A stretch of 20,495 nucleotides of DNA, taken from positions 1 through 20,495 of the forward strand of contig DKAS01000214.1 in assembly GCA_002448875.1 (NCBI GenBank). Reading direction: 5' to 3'. The notes under the pieces are model-generated. The model was not told where the DNA came from, made no database searches, and saw only the letters and a list, made by a program, of their open reading frames with translations. This DNA comes from Proteobacteria bacterium UBA6920. Its GTDB lineage: Bacteria; Pseudomonadota; Gammaproteobacteria; SG8-11. Below, in pieces: positions 1 through 7,681 of the stretch (the first letter of the stretch is position 1; each line of letters opens with the position of its first letter). Both the position numbers and the translations under genes were made by a program.

Positions 1-813
1 ATGCCCACCATCGCCGGCATGCGCCGCCGTGGCTTTACGCCGGAGTCGCTGCGCGAGTTCTGCAATCGCATCGGGGTCACCAAATCCGACAATATAGTCG
101 AGATGAGCGTGCTGGAAGATTGCATTCGCACCGATCTGAATGAACGCGCGATCCGCCGCATGGCGGTGCTGAATCCGTTGAAAGTTACGTTAACCAATTA
201 TCCTGCGGATAAGGTCGAACAACTCGACGCCGCCAATCATCCGCAAAAACCGGAAATGGGGACAAGGAAGATTCCGTTTAGCAACGAATTGTTTATCGAC
301 CGTAATGATTTTATGGAACAGCCACCGAAAGGTTTTAAACGCCTGATCCCCGGCGGGGAAGTGCGCCTGCGCAATGGCTATGTGATGCGCTGTGACGACG
401 TCATTAAAGATGCACAGGGCAATGTCATTGAATTACGTTGCAGTTATGACGCCGCCACGCTGGGCGTGAATCCTGAAGGGCGCAAAGTTGCGGGGGTGAT
501 CCATTGGGTCAGTGCCAAGCATGCCATTCGCACCGAAGTGCGCTTGTACGATCGGTTATTTGGCGTACCGAATCCCGATGCGGCCAGCAACAAAGAGAAC
601 AAGGACTACACCGCGTATCTCAATCCGCAGTCTTTGCAGTCCTTGGCCGCTTGCGCACTGGAACCGGCATTGGCGGAGGCCACGGTTACCGACCGTTTTC
701 AATTCGAGCGCGAAGGCTATTTCTGTCTGGATGAGAAACTGCTGGCAGCCGGGCAGCGGGTCTTCAATCGGACCGTGACCTTGCGCGATACCTGGGCGAA
801 GGCAGGCAAGTAA
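1..813 (+). CDS. glnS: Glutaminyl-tRNA synthetase, C-terminal part (5' end outside window)
   Basis: Cytoplasmic class I aminoacyl-tRNA synthetase that charges tRNA-Gln. Only about the last 270 of roughly 555 residues are present. The frame is open from base 1, and the ATG there is an internal methionine, not the start. The visible part begins just after where the KMSKS loop would lie, with the conserved stretch [11 protein letters not shown], then [12 protein letters not shown] and the two anticodon-binding beta-barrel domains (about residues 70-260 here). The signatures [30 protein letters not shown] and FNRTV.LRDTWAK match the E. coli type closely. It ends with TAA at 811-813. The tRNA promoter begins about 60 bases later and I see no clear terminator between them. 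This is a housekeeping gene that marks the conserved edge of the glycan region. Confidence 0.97.
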   Translation: MPTIAGMRRRGFTPESLREFCNRIGVTKSDNIVEMSVLEDCIRTDLNERAIRRMAVLNPLKVTLTNYPADKVEQLDAANHPQKPEMGTRKIPFSNELFIDRNDFMEQPPKGFKRLIPGGEVRLRNGYVMRCDDVIKDAQGNVIELRCSYDAATLGVNPEGRKVAGVIHWVSAKHAIRTEVRLYDRLFGVPNPDAASNKENKDYTAYLNPQSLQSLAACALEPALAEATVTDRFQFEREGYFCLDEKLLAAGQRVFNRTVTLRDTWAKAGK

Positions 814-871
814 ATGCCGGCTAACATATTGATAAAAAAGAGAAAAAATTCCCGTTGCGCCAGAATTTATA

Positions 872-900
872 TTGACAGGGCCGCATGACTCGCGTAGAGT
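872..900 (+). promoter_or_regulatory. Sigma-70 promoter of the tRNA-Ala/tRNA-Glu unit
   Basis: A perfect -35 TTGACA (872-877), a 17-base spacer and a -10 TAGAGT (895-900, 4 of 6 consensus bases) lie just before tRNA-Ala. The bases after the -10 (TCGCGTTCC, 901-909) are GC-rich, the discriminator type found at stringently controlled stable-RNA promoters. Transcription should start near 907, giving a leader of about ten bases. No comparable promoter is seen between the two tRNAs, so they are probably cotranscribed. Confidence 0.75.
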
Positions 901-917
901 TCGCGTTCCGTTTTTTC

Positions 918-993
<76 letters not shown>

Positions 994-1080
994 ACTAAAC
1001 AGATAAAAAAAGGAATCGCTGGCGACTACTGACTTGACCAGGATGAAAACAAGCGGTTGCCAGCCTGAAGTTTTTCGTCC

Positions 1081-1156
1081 GTCCCCATCGTCTAGAGGCC
1101 TAGGACATTGCCCTTTCACGGCAGTAACCGGGGTTCGAATCCCCGTGGGGACGCCA
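1081..1156 (+). tRNA. tRNA-Glu (anticodon TTC)
   Basis: A 76-base cloverleaf with an encoded CCA end. The acceptor stem GTCCCCA pairs with TGGGGAC, the anticodon loop CTTTCAC holds TTC at 1115-1117, and the T arm GGGGTTCGAATCCCC is complete. It lies 87 bases after tRNA-Ala and immediately before an intrinsic terminator. It is the last core gene before the glycan region, and tRNA 3' ends are common integration points, but I see no repeat of its 3' end elsewhere in the window. Confidence 0.97.
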
Positions 1157-1161
1157 TCTTC

Positions 1162-1189
1162 AAAAAAGCCGCGATGCGGCTTTTTTTTT
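1162..1189 (+). terminator. Rho-independent terminator of the tRNA unit
   Basis: The stem GCCGC/GCGGC (1168-1172 and 1176-1180) has a three-base loop. An A-run (1162-1167) precedes it and nine T (1181-1189) follow, so the A and T runs can extend the stem. It lies six bases after tRNA-Glu. Confidence 0.93.
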
Positions 1190-1328
1190 GCCTGTGCGCT
1201 ACGTGGCTTTTAATATAATCAATGTCCATGCGGGATAACGCGGCACGCGGCCGCCAGTTCCGCTGCGGCGCTGCCGGCAGCCCAGGGCCGGCGTGGTAAA
1301 ACAAACTGACACAGCGGTCGGAGAGGCG

Positions 1329-2261
1329 ATGCATCCGTTGGTGACCATAGCGATTCCCACCTACAACCGGGCCGACCGGTTTCTCGGCAATGCCCTGCGC
1401 TGTGCCCTGGCGCAGACTTACGATCGGCTGGAAATCCTGGTATCCGATAATTGCTCGACGGATAACACCGCGCAGCTGATGCGCGGTTTCACCGATCCCC
1501 GCATCCGCTATGTGCGACAAACCAGCAATCTGGGCGCCAACGGCAACTTCAACTACTGCATCGACAATGCCGCCGGAGAATATATTCATCTGCTGCTGGA
1601 TGACGACGAAATCGACCCCGATTTCGTCAGTAGCTGCATGGCCGTCGCCGCGGGCCGCGATGTCGGCCTGATCCGCAGCGGAACCCGCTTGATCGACGGC
1701 GACGGCAAGCTGCTGATGGAGCGTCCCAACAGCGGCGCCGGCCTGTCGCCCCCGGCATTTTTCCGCGCCTGGTTCCAGAACCAGCTGACCTTGTACGTGT
1801 GCAGCACCCTGTTTCGTACCGCCAGCTTGCGGGCGGCCGGCGGTTTTCATTCCAGGCACAACCTGTTTCAGGACGCCATGGCGATTGCCCGGGTGCTGGT
1901 GCGGGATGGCCATGCGGATGTGCGCGAATGCAAGGCGAGTTTCCGCATGCACGAAGCAAACATGGGGTCGGCGATGCGCATCTCCGCCTGGTGCGACGAT
2001 AGCCTGCAGCTGCTGGATGTCATCTGCCAGTTGCTGCCGGAACAGGCCGCCGCGCTGCGCGCCGAGGGCAAGGTGTTTCTCGCCCGCATGAACTACAATC
2101 GGGTGGCCAACGTCGCCGATTTGCTTGGCCGCCTGGCCAGTTATCTGCGGGTAGCACGCAGTTTCGACTTCGCCGTTTCCCCCCTGCCGTCGATCTGGCG
2201 GCGGGAGCTGCGGCCCGGATTGCGCAAGGTGCTGCGGAAAATGTTGTTACGGACTTCTTGA
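1329..2261 (+). CDS. GT2 family glycosyltransferase
   Basis: Predicted cytoplasmic inverting glycosyltransferase that transfers a sugar from a nucleotide-sugar donor during surface polysaccharide synthesis; donor and acceptor are not predictable. The protein is about 310 residues. The N-terminal GT-A fold shows VTIAIPTYNR (5-14), the nucleotide-binding VSDNCSTDNT (38-47), GANGNFN in the acceptor region and the metal-binding DDDE (91-94), equivalent to the DxD motif. The C-terminal 100 residues are basic and amphipathic, as in GT2 enzymes that lie on the membrane surface. An in-frame GTG exists at 1293, but ATG 1329 is preferred because it is preceded by GGAGAGG (1320-1326) and puts the first beta strand right at the N-terminus, as in the family. 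It is the first gene after the tRNA terminator and is followed by a second, distinct GT2 gene. Confidence 0.93.
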   Translation: MHPLVTIAIPTYNRADRFLGNALRCALAQTYDRLEILVSDNCSTDNTAQLMRGFTDPRIRYVRQTSNLGANGNFNYCIDNAAGEYIHLLLDDDEIDPDFVSSCMAVAAGRDVGLIRSGTRLIDGDGKLLMERPNSGAGLSPPAFFRAWFQNQLTLYVCSTLFRTASLRAAGGFHSRHNLFQDAMAIARVLVRDGHADVRECKASFRMHEANMGSAMRISAWCDDSLQLLDVICQLLPEQAAALRAEGKVFLARMNYNRVANVADLLGRLASYLRVARSFDFAVSPLPSIWRRELRPGLRKVLRKMLLRTS

Positions 2262-2360
2262 TCAAGGCTCAGCGATGCGTGATGAATTCTTACCCGCAAT
2301 ATTGTCCGCTGCTGAATTACCGTGGACGCTGTCGGCTTCGGGCCGCGGGTGCGCTCCGTC

Positions 2361-3299
2361 ATGAGCTCACGTCCGCTGATATCCATCGTCATCTGTTCCT
2401 ATAACCGTGCCCACCTGCTGCGGCCCACCCTGCAGTCAGTGTTGCAGCAGAGCTACGCGCCGGTGGAGATCCTGTTTCTGGACGACGGCTCCAGCGACGA
2501 CACCCGGCAGGTGGTGCAGTCCTGCGGCGAGCGCATCCGCTATGTGCATCAGGACAACGCGGGTATCGCCGCCGCGCGCAGCCGCGCCTGCCAGCTGGCA
2601 CAGGGCGAGTACATCGCATTTCAGGACGACGACGACCTGATGCCCGCGGACCGGCTCAGTGTTCTTTACGAGGCCTTGTGCCGCCGGGCGGACGCCGTGT
2701 TCGCGGTCGGCGATTTTGCCGTCATCGACGCCCAGGGCGAGCCTACCGGCGATCGCTGGTTGCCGACCGACAGCCATCGCGAAGGCGAAGTCGTGATTTT
2801 CGACAAAGATGCCTACCAGGCGGTGATGTGGCCGCGGGTGCCGGCGGCACCGCATACCACGCTGTTTCGCCGGCAGACGGCCCTGGCTATCGGCGGATTC
2901 GACCCGGCTTATCGCTACGCGGCGGAAGACAAGGATTTTTTCGCGCGCCTTGCGTTGCGCGGTCCGGTGGTGTATGTGCATCATGTGGTGTCCTGGTACC
3001 GGCGCGGCCATGGTTCCCTGACCAACAGCGACGAACGCACCAGCCGCGGCGCTCTGCGCCTGTACGCCAGCCACCTTGAGCGATTTTGTCCGCCGGATGC
3101 CAGCATGCGGCGCCGTCTGCGCCAACGCATTTACCTGACCTTGCGGCAGCTGGCCCGCGGCGGCGCCGGCTACGAACTGTTCTCCTGGCGCCGGCGCGCC
3201 GATCCCCAGTTGGAGTTCGCCAGGTTTCTGCCGCCGCTGGCCAGGTTGCGCCTGCACCTGGTGTACGCTCTGGGTAAATTGCGGCGGGCCTGGCGATGA
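2361..3299 (+). CDS. GT2 family glycosyltransferase
   Basis: Second predicted GT-A glycosyltransferase of the cluster, about 312 residues. The motifs are ISIVICSYNR (7-16), the nucleotide-binding FLDDGSSDDT (39-48) and the metal-binding QDDDD (88-92). A later RYAAEDKDFFARLAL fits the acceptor/catalytic-base ED segment of GT2 enzymes. The C-terminus is basic and arginine-rich, which suggests membrane association. A GTG at 2322 opens the frame 13 codons earlier, but those residues do not look like family sequence, so ATG 2361 is chosen; its ribosome-binding site is weak. The stop overlaps the next start (ATGA at 3296-3299), so it is translationally coupled to the GT4 gene. About 100 bases separate it from the previous GT2, with no terminator seen. 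The sugar specificity is unknown. Confidence 0.93.
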   Translation: MSSRPLISIVICSYNRAHLLRPTLQSVLQQSYAPVEILFLDDGSSDDTRQVVQSCGERIRYVHQDNAGIAAARSRACQLAQGEYIAFQDDDDLMPADRLSVLYEALCRRADAVFAVGDFAVIDAQGEPTGDRWLPTDSHREGEVVIFDKDAYQAVMWPRVPAAPHTTLFRRQTALAIGGFDPAYRYAAEDKDFFARLALRGPVVYVHHVVSWYRRGHGSLTNSDERTSRGALRLYASHLERFCPPDASMRRRLRQRIYLTLRQLARGGAGYELFSWRRRADPQLEFARFLPPLARLRLHLVYALGKLRRAWR

Positions 3300-4570
3300 A
3301 AATACTCTATGTCGTCGATTCGTTTCCGGTCGTTACCGAAACCTTCATCGTCAATCAGATCGCCGGCATGGTGGCGGGCGGACATGAGGTGACGGTGCTG
3401 GCGCGACATCGCAATGCGCAGGCCGGCGCGCATCCGCTGATCGCCCGTTACCAGCTGTTGCAGCGCACCCTGTATCTTACCGATCTGCCGCGCTCGCGCT
3501 GGCGGCGGCTGTTGCTGTTTAGCTATTTGTTGCCCCGGGTATGGTACAGAAATCCGCTGCGCGCCCCCCGCCTGCTGCTTAAGTTGCTGCAGCTGCGGCG
3601 GGCGGTGGCCGGCAACTCTCTTACCCTGCTGGGTTCGCTCTGGCTGGTAGCCAAAATGGCGGATCATGCGCGCACCGATGTCATTCATTGCCAGTTCGGT
3701 AACGTCGGCCCCTGGGCGGTGTATCTGCGCAAATCAGGTTTCTACCAGGGCGCGGTCGTGGTTTCGTTTCGCGGTCACGACGCCACCCAGCGGGGAATAT
3801 TGCAGCGCGATTTTTACCGGCAACTGTTCGCCGCCGGTGAGTTGTTTCTGCCGGTGAGCATGGCGCTGGCGGACAAATTGCGCGATCTGGGTTGTCCGCA
3901 GGACAAGCTGCAGGTATTGCATTCCGGCATAGACTGCGCCCTGTATGCTTACCAGCAGGCCAAGCGGCCACCGACCCAGGGCCGGGCCACCCTGTTGTCT
4001 GTCGCTCGCTTTGTCGAGATGAAGGGGTTGGAATACGCCCTGGCCGCCGTCGCCCAACTGGTGGCCGCCGGATACGATGTTACCTATCAGCTGGTGGGCG
4101 ACGGTAACCTGCGGCCACAGCTCGAAAAATGTATCGCCGATCTCGATTTGCAGCGGCGGGTGCAGTTGCTGGGATGGAAAACTCCCGAGGAAGTGATCGC
4201 CCTGCTGCGGGAATGCGATTTGTATATCTGTTCCAGCGTGACCGCCGGCAATGGCGAAACCGAGGGCATACCCAATGCGGTCAAGGAAGCCATGGCCGTC
4301 GGCGTGCCGGTGGTCGCCACTCGCCATGGCGGCATCCCGGAGCTGGTGGACCACGGCGAGTCGGGATTTCTGGTGGAAGAAAGATCCGCCGAGCAACTGG
4401 CGCGACAAGTCGGCGTGCTGCTCAGTGATGGCGAGCTGTGGCAGTCGATACGCGGTCAGGCGCGCCGGAAAATCGAGGATGAGTTCGATATCGAAAAACT
4501 TAACGTTCGTCTTGCGGCGCTGTATGCGGCGAGCGTGCAGCGGGCGTCGGCCGGCGGCCAGGCCAGCTGA
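3296..4570 (+). CDS. GT4 family glycosyltransferase (WcaL/colanic-acid type)
   Basis: Predicted retaining GT-B glycosyltransferase of 424 residues that acts on lipid-linked glycan at the cytoplasmic face. The N-terminal domain starts MKILYVVDSFPVVTETFI, a pattern typical of WcaL-like colanic acid glycosyltransferases (the 'P..SETF' acceptor-side motif), and HCQFGNVG and SFRGHD follow. The C-terminal Glycos_transf_1 domain (about 220-400) has LLSVARFVEMKG, QLVGDG, and the EX7E signature E323/E331 in EGIPNAVKE, followed by GVPVVATRHGGIPELV. It overlaps the preceding GT2 gene by four bases. A GC-rich inverted repeat follows the stop and probably marks the end of this three-gene run. The linkage formed cannot be read from the sequence. 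Confidence 0.94.
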   Translation: MKILYVVDSFPVVTETFIVNQIAGMVAGGHEVTVLARHRNAQAGAHPLIARYQLLQRTLYLTDLPRSRWRRLLLFSYLLPRVWYRNPLRAPRLLLKLLQLRRAVAGNSLTLLGSLWLVAKMADHARTDVIHCQFGNVGPWAVYLRKSGFYQGAVVVSFRGHDATQRGILQRDFYRQLFAAGELFLPVSMALADKLRDLGCPQDKLQVLHSGIDCALYAYQQAKRPPTQGRATLLSVARFVEMKGLEYALAAVAQLVAAGYDVTYQLVGDGNLRPQLEKCIADLDLQRRVQLLGWKTPEEVIALLRECDLYICSSVTAGNGETEGIPNAVKEAMAVGVPVVATRHGGIPELVDHGESGFLVEERSAEQLARQVGVLLSDGELWQSIRGQARRKIEDEFDIEKLNVRLAALYAASVQRASAGGQAS

Positions 4571-4598
4571 CGGCCGGTAACACGGCGGACGCGGCCGT
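4570..4598 (+). terminator. GC-rich hairpin after the GT4 gene (possible transcript end)
   Basis: ACGGCCG (4570-4576) and CGGCCGT (4592-4598) form a 7-bp perfect stem around a 15-base loop, beginning at the last base of the GT4 stop codon. No T-run follows, so it is not a typical intrinsic terminator. It could protect the transcript end or be chance in GC-rich DNA. Confidence 0.3.
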
Positions 4599-4656
4599 TG
4601 GTGGGTGTCGCCGTCAGTGACAGGCGGGGGAAGACTGCGGTATTATCGGTTTTCGC

Positions 4657-4681
4657 CGCCGATCCGGCGCATCGGCGCCGG
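4657..4681 (+). promoter_or_regulatory. Two mutually exclusive hairpins in the cysC leader
   Basis: CGCCGAT (4657-4663) pairs with ATCGGCG (4671-4677) around a 7-base loop. Alternatively CCGGCGC (4664-4670) pairs with GCGCCGG (4675-4681) around a 4-base loop. The two share bases 4675-4677 and cannot form together. They lie 50-75 bases before the cysC start. The pairing is seen directly; a regulatory role is a guess. Confidence 0.25.
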
Positions 4682-4730
4682 GCGCAAAGAACGATCCCCG
4701 GAACCTACAACCTTGCATGAAAGTTGATCT

Positions 4731-5342
4731 ATGACAGACAGCCAAAAAAGCACCAACGTGGTTTGGCACCATGCCACGGTCACCCGCGAACGCCGACAGC
4801 AGCAGAACAACCACAAAAGTGTCGTGCTGTGGTTCACCGGCTTGTCGGGGGCGGGAAAATCCACACTGGCGCACGCGGTGGAAGAATCCCTGTATCAAAG
4901 ACAATGCCGGACCTTCGTGCTGGATGGCGATAATGTGCGCCACGGCCTGTGCGGCGATCTGGGATTTTCCAAGGAAGACAGAGTGGAAAATATTCGCCGG
5001 GTGGGTGAGCTGGCCAAGTTGTTCCTCGAAGCGGGGGTAATCACTCTGACCGCTTTCATTTCGCCGTTCCGCTCCGATCGCGAACTGGTACGCAGTCTGA
5101 TGCCGCACGGCGATTTTCTCGAAATCTACTGTGAGTGCCCGCTGGAGGTTTGCGAGACCCGTGATGTCAAGGGCCTCTACAAGAAAGCGCGCGCCGGCAA
5201 GATCGCGAATTTCACCGGCATTTCCTCACCGTATGAGGAACCGGCCAAGCCGGAACTGGTGATACACACCTCGCAATATGATCTGGACACCTGCGTCCAG
5301 CAGGTCATAGGCATGCTGCAGGCCCGCGGTATCATCATCTGA
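4731..5342 (+). CDS. cysC: Adenylylsulfate (APS) kinase
   Basis: Phosphorylates adenosine 5'-phosphosulfate with ATP to give PAPS, the sulfate donor for sulfotransferases and the substrate of PAPS reductase. The 203-residue length is normal for bacterial CysC. Visible motifs are the Walker A GLSGAGKS (37-44), DGDNVRHGL (65-73) in the APS-binding region, [10 protein letters not shown] (108-117) with the conserved Ser111, and the lid [10 protein letters not shown] (147-156) followed by FTGISSPYE. It is a stand-alone kinase: no sulfate adenylyltransferase (CysD/CysN or Sat) is fused or adjacent. It sits between glycosyltransferase genes and a convergent polyprenyl-phosphate transferase, which suggests PAPS supply for glycan sulfation, although no sulfotransferase is in the window. 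Ordinary sulfate assimilation is the alternative. Confidence 0.96.
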   Translation: MTDSQKSTNVVWHHATVTRERRQQQNNHKSVVLWFTGLSGAGKSTLAHAVEESLYQRQCRTFVLDGDNVRHGLCGDLGFSKEDRVENIRRVGELAKLFLEAGVITLTAFISPFRSDRELVRSLMPHGDFLEIYCECPLEVCETRDVKGLYKKARAGKIANFTGISSPYEEPAKPELVIHTSQYDLDTCVQQVIGMLQARGIII

Positions 5343-5351
5343 GGCGACGCC

Positions 5352-5368
5352 GCGCCGGGCAGCGGCGC
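5352..5368. terminator. GC hairpin between convergent genes
   Basis: GCGCCG (5352-5357) and CGGCGC (5363-5368) form a 6-bp stem with a five-base loop in the 32-base space between the convergent ends of cysC and the minus-strand transferase. There is no T-run on either side. It may act as a weak two-way transcript end. Confidence 0.3.
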
Positions 5369-5374
5369 AGCGGG

Positions 5375-6775
5375 CTAGTAGGCGTTACGGTCGCGGAAAA
5401 CCAGGGCAATCGTCCGCAGTATAATCAGGAAATCCAGATACAGGGTCCAGTGGCGCAGGTACTCAAGATCGTATTCGATACGGGCCCGCATTTTGTCCAC
5501 CGATTCGGTTTCGCCGCGCAGTCCATTGACCTGCGCCCAGCCGGTTATTCCCGGTTTCACCTTGTGTCTGATCATGTAGCCTTTGATCAGTTTACGGTAC
5601 AGCTCGTTGTGCGCGACCGCGTGTGGTCGCGGCCCGACGATACTCATACGCCCCTGCAGCACGTTGAGGAATTGCGGCAATTCATCCAGTGAAGTGCGGC
5701 GCAGAAACGCCCCGACGCGGGTGATGCGCGAGTCGTCACGGGTGGCCTGCCGGATGTGGGCGGAGGCATCCTCCGTTACTTTCATGCTGCGGAATTTGTA
5801 AACGATAATTTCTTCCCCGTCCAGGCCGTAGCGCCGCTGTCTGAAAATGACCGGGCCGCGGGATTCCACCGCGATAGCCGCGGCGATGATCAGACATAGG
5901 GGGAAGATCAACACCATGATCAGGGATGCGAGCAGGATGTCGCTGCCGCGCTTCAGCAGGCCTCTGATGTCGGAGAACGGCGACTCGCAGATGGCCAGCA
6001 GGGGAATGCCGTTGATCTCGTCGATGCGGGCGTTGATCAGGTCGAAAATGAATAGATCGGGAACGAAATAGATCGAGGCGGTGGTGTCGCGCAGAGCGTC
6101 AAGGAGTTGGACTATGCGTTTCTCCTGCACCATGGGCAGGGTGATATAGATGATGTCGATACGGTGCTGTTTGACGAAGTCCGCAAGATCCGCCAGTTTT
6201 CCGTAAAGAGTGATATCGTCCGCTATTGTCAGGCGGCGCGCGTCCCGGTCGTCAAAATAACCGACGACGGAAATGCCCAGGCGCGCATCGCGCCGCAGTT
6301 CCGCGGTCAGGTTGTTGCTCAGACCGTTGATGCCAACGATGACTGCCTTGCGTCCGATTTTTTCCGGCGGGAAGTAGTTGAATACGATATATCTGGCCAG
6401 GCTGAAACAAATCATCAGTACCAGGGGGGTCAGCGTGATCCAGGTGATGATGATGAGCCGTGAATAGATCTCGGAAGATTTGGCGGCGTAACCGAGAAAC
6501 AATAGCGTTCCTATCAGCAGTAGCCAGGAAAAAAGCAGATTCTTCAGCTGAATGGCAAACGGGCCCTTGCGCAGAATGTTCTTGACCAGCAGCTCGCGAA
6601 AAATAATGAAGGACACCAGGAAGGTGATGATGGCCAGCGCCATATAGGGGCCTTTGAACGGCGTATCGTAGAGCAGATTGATCAGGCGCAGGCTGAGAAC
6701 GGTGACGACAGGACCCAGCAGGGAAAAGGAAAAGCTCAGCAGGCTGGGGCTGGTCTTGGTAACGGAAGTATTCAT
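5375..6775 (-). CDS. Undecaprenyl-phosphate hexose-1-phosphate transferase (WcaJ-like polyprenyl glycosylphosphotransferase)
   Basis: Inner-membrane initiating enzyme that moves a hexose-1-phosphate (often glucose-1-P) from a UDP-sugar to undecaprenyl phosphate, the first step of a lipid-linked repeat unit. It has 466 residues, the usual length of the large WcaJ/PssY-type class. Four N-terminal transmembrane helices (about 13-35, 43-61, 78-96, 107-130) are followed by a soluble CoA-binding-like domain (about 140-260: GRKAVIVGINGL, VGYFDDR). The C-terminal catalytic domain starts KRGSDILLA (275-283) with a membrane re-entrant helix. It contains VYKFRSMK, the catalytic DE pair in TSLDELPQ (D364/E365), SIVGPRPHA and KPGITGWAQVNG. 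The gene is divergent from the export operon across an AT-rich region and convergent with cysC. The start is set by CAT at 6773-6775; no strong ribosome-binding site is visible. The exact sugar is uncertain. Confidence 0.95.
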   Translation of the reverse strand: MNTSVTKTSPSLLSFSFSLLGPVVTVLSLRLINLLYDTPFKGPYMALAIITFLVSFIIFRELLVKNILRKGPFAIQLKNLLFSWLLLIGTLLFLGYAAKSSEIYSRLIIITWITLTPLVLMICFSLARYIVFNYFPPEKIGRKAVIVGINGLSNNLTAELRRDARLGISVVGYFDDRDARRLTIADDITLYGKLADLADFVKQHRIDIIYITLPMVQEKRIVQLLDALRDTTASIYFVPDLFIFDLINARIDEINGIPLLAICESPFSDIRGLLKRGSDILLASLIMVLIFPLCLIIAAAIAVESRGPVIFRQRRYGLDGEEIIVYKFRSMKVTEDASAHIRQATRDDSRITRVGAFLRRTSLDELPQFLNVLQGRMSIVGPRPHAVAHNELYRKLIKGYMIRHKVKPGITGWAQVNGLRGETESVDKMRARIEYDLEYLRHWTLYLDFLIILRTIALVFRDRNAY

Positions 6776-6782
6776 CGTAGCG

Positions 6783-6853
6783 CTGATAAAAACCCTATTA
6801 TATTAAATATAAAAAATTAATATGTTAAAAAAATACCCCTGATTTTTTATCAG
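6783..6853. repeat. 10-bp perfect inverted repeat with AT-rich centre
   Basis: CTGATAAAAA (6783-6792) and TTTTTATCAG (6844-6853) are exact reverse complements separated by 51 AT-rich bases. The left arm is next to the start of the minus-strand transferase. The right arm can also pair locally with CTGAT at 6839-6843. It may be a pair of operator half-sites bridged by a regulator, or an RNA hairpin in the short minus-strand leader region. The match is seen directly; the role is inferred. Confidence 0.4.
6797..6802 (-). promoter_or_regulatory. Possible -10 box for the minus-strand initiating transferase
   Basis: On the minus strand the bases read TATAAT, a perfect -10 consensus, 21 bases before the start codon at 6775. 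No good -35 is present at 16-18 bases. In such AT-rich DNA the match could be chance. Confidence 0.35.
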
Positions 6854-6972
6854 TGTAACACCGGAGAGAAAAACCTACCGAGTTTAAGACCTAGTTATGT
6901 GATACTATAAACGATTATTTCAGTGGGATCTTGGATGTTTTTCTTAGTAAAAAAGCCGGAAAATCAACTAAT

Positions 6973-7001
6973 TTGATATATGACACAAACACTCTGTTAA
7001 T
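6973..7001 (+). promoter_or_regulatory. Possible sigma-70 promoter of the export operon
   Basis: TTGATA (6973-6978, 5 of 6 bases) is followed after 17 bases by GTTAAT (6996-7001, 4 of 6). Start would be near 7008, about 45 bases before the OPX start codon. The dyad AAACAC-N11-GTGTTT (6987-7009) overlaps the -10 and could be an operator. Confidence 0.45.
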
Positions 7002-7053
7002 GTGTGTTTAAGCGACTGAAAAACACTACAAATACAAGGAATAGTGGCAACAA

Positions 7054-7677
7054 ATGATACACTCATTTACCAATATAGCACGGGAACAGCACCGGCCGAA
7101 TGGCGACCAGGGGCGGGGCCACTGGTGGAGGCTCGCTCTGACCCTGACCCTTATCTGCGGATCGCCGATGGCGCTCAGTGCCGAGGTTTATGGCGGTGGC
7201 TACCAGCTGGGCCCTGAGGATGTGCTGGAGATAAGTGTCTGGAAAGAAGAAGGTTTACAACGTGAGGTGCTGGTGCGACCCGACGGTCGAATCTCCTTTC
7301 CCATGATTGGCGACATAGTTGTTGAGGGTTATACTCCTGAATACGTGCGCCAGGAAATTTCCCATAAACTGGAGAAATACATACCCAATCCAGTGGTTAC
7401 CGTGCTGGTCAAGAAAGTGGCCGGCTATCGTGTTTATGTCATCGGCCAGGTGAAGAAGCCAGGGCAGTTCGTGGTGGGTGGCTATCTGGACGTCATGCAG
7501 GCGCTGGCGCTGGCCGGCGGGCTAACCGAATTCGCCTCGGAAGGGAACATCAGAATTCTGCGCCGGGAAGGGGGCAAGGAGCTGGTAGTTGAATTCGATT
7601 ATTCGGACGTCAAGAAGGGGCAGAAGCTCACCCAGAACGTGATCTTGAAAACCGGGGATGTGGTGGTAGTGCAATAA
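7054..7677 (+). CDS. Polysaccharide export (OPX/SLBB) protein
   Basis: Periplasmic/outer-membrane protein of the Wza superfamily that links the inner-membrane co-polymerase to the exit pore. It has 207 residues, much shorter than Wza (about 380). An N-terminal signal sequence has a long charged start (1-26), a hydrophobic core (about 27-40) and likely cleavage after ALSA (40-43). The one cysteine there (C35, in LTLIC) does not fit a good lipobox, so it is probably not a lipoprotein. The poly-export domain spans about 55-130 with YQLGPEDVLEISVW (60-73) and VRPDGRISFPMIGDI; one SLBB domain follows (about 135-180) with VIGQVKKPGQF. The C-terminal amphipathic helix that forms Wza's outer-membrane pore is absent. 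The beta-barrel gene starts five bases after the stop, so the barrel may supply the pore. It is the first gene of the long plus-strand operon. Confidence 0.94.
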   Translation: MIHSFTNIAREQHRPNGDQGRGHWWRLALTLTLICGSPMALSAEVYGGGYQLGPEDVLEISVWKEEGLQREVLVRPDGRISFPMIGDIVVEGYTPEYVRQEISHKLEKYIPNPVVTVLVKKVAGYRVYVIGQVKKPGQFVVGGYLDVMQALALAGGLTEFASEGNIRILRREGGKELVVEFDYSDVKKGQKLTQNVILKTGDVVVVQ

Positions 7678-7681
7678 AGGA

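Larger units (their letters stand above)
6776..7053. promoter_or_regulatory. AT-rich divergent regulatory region
   Basis: These 278 bases lie between the divergent starts of the initiating transferase and the OPX gene and are far richer in A and T than the flanking genes. They contain no open frame of note. Contents: a 10-bp inverted repeat (6783-6853), a perfect TATAAT on the minus strand (6802-6797), a sigma-70-like promoter on the plus strand (6973-7001), and a small dyad AAACAC-N11-GTGTTT (6987-7009) over that promoter's -10. AAGGA (7036-7040) is the likely ribosome-binding site for the OPX gene, with a rather long 13-base spacing. This is the natural place for joint control of both transcripts. 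Confidence 0.6.

Noticed and set aside
994..1080. Possible separate promoter for tRNA-Glu (TTGACC at 1034-1039)
   Set aside because: No -10-like hexamer at a suitable distance (TTGCCA at 17 bases), so cotranscription with tRNA-Ala is preferred.
1116..1952. A 278-codon open frame on the minus strand
   Set aside because: It runs through the tRNA-Glu gene and terminator and opposite the first GT2 gene; no recognisable domain.
2257..2266. 10-base palindrome CTTGATCAAG over the first GT2 stop codon
   Set aside because: Too short and without a loop or T-run; likely chance.
2436..3257. A 273-codon open frame on the minus strand
   Set aside because: Fully opposite the second GT2 gene, with low-complexity A/G/Q/R-rich translation and no motif.
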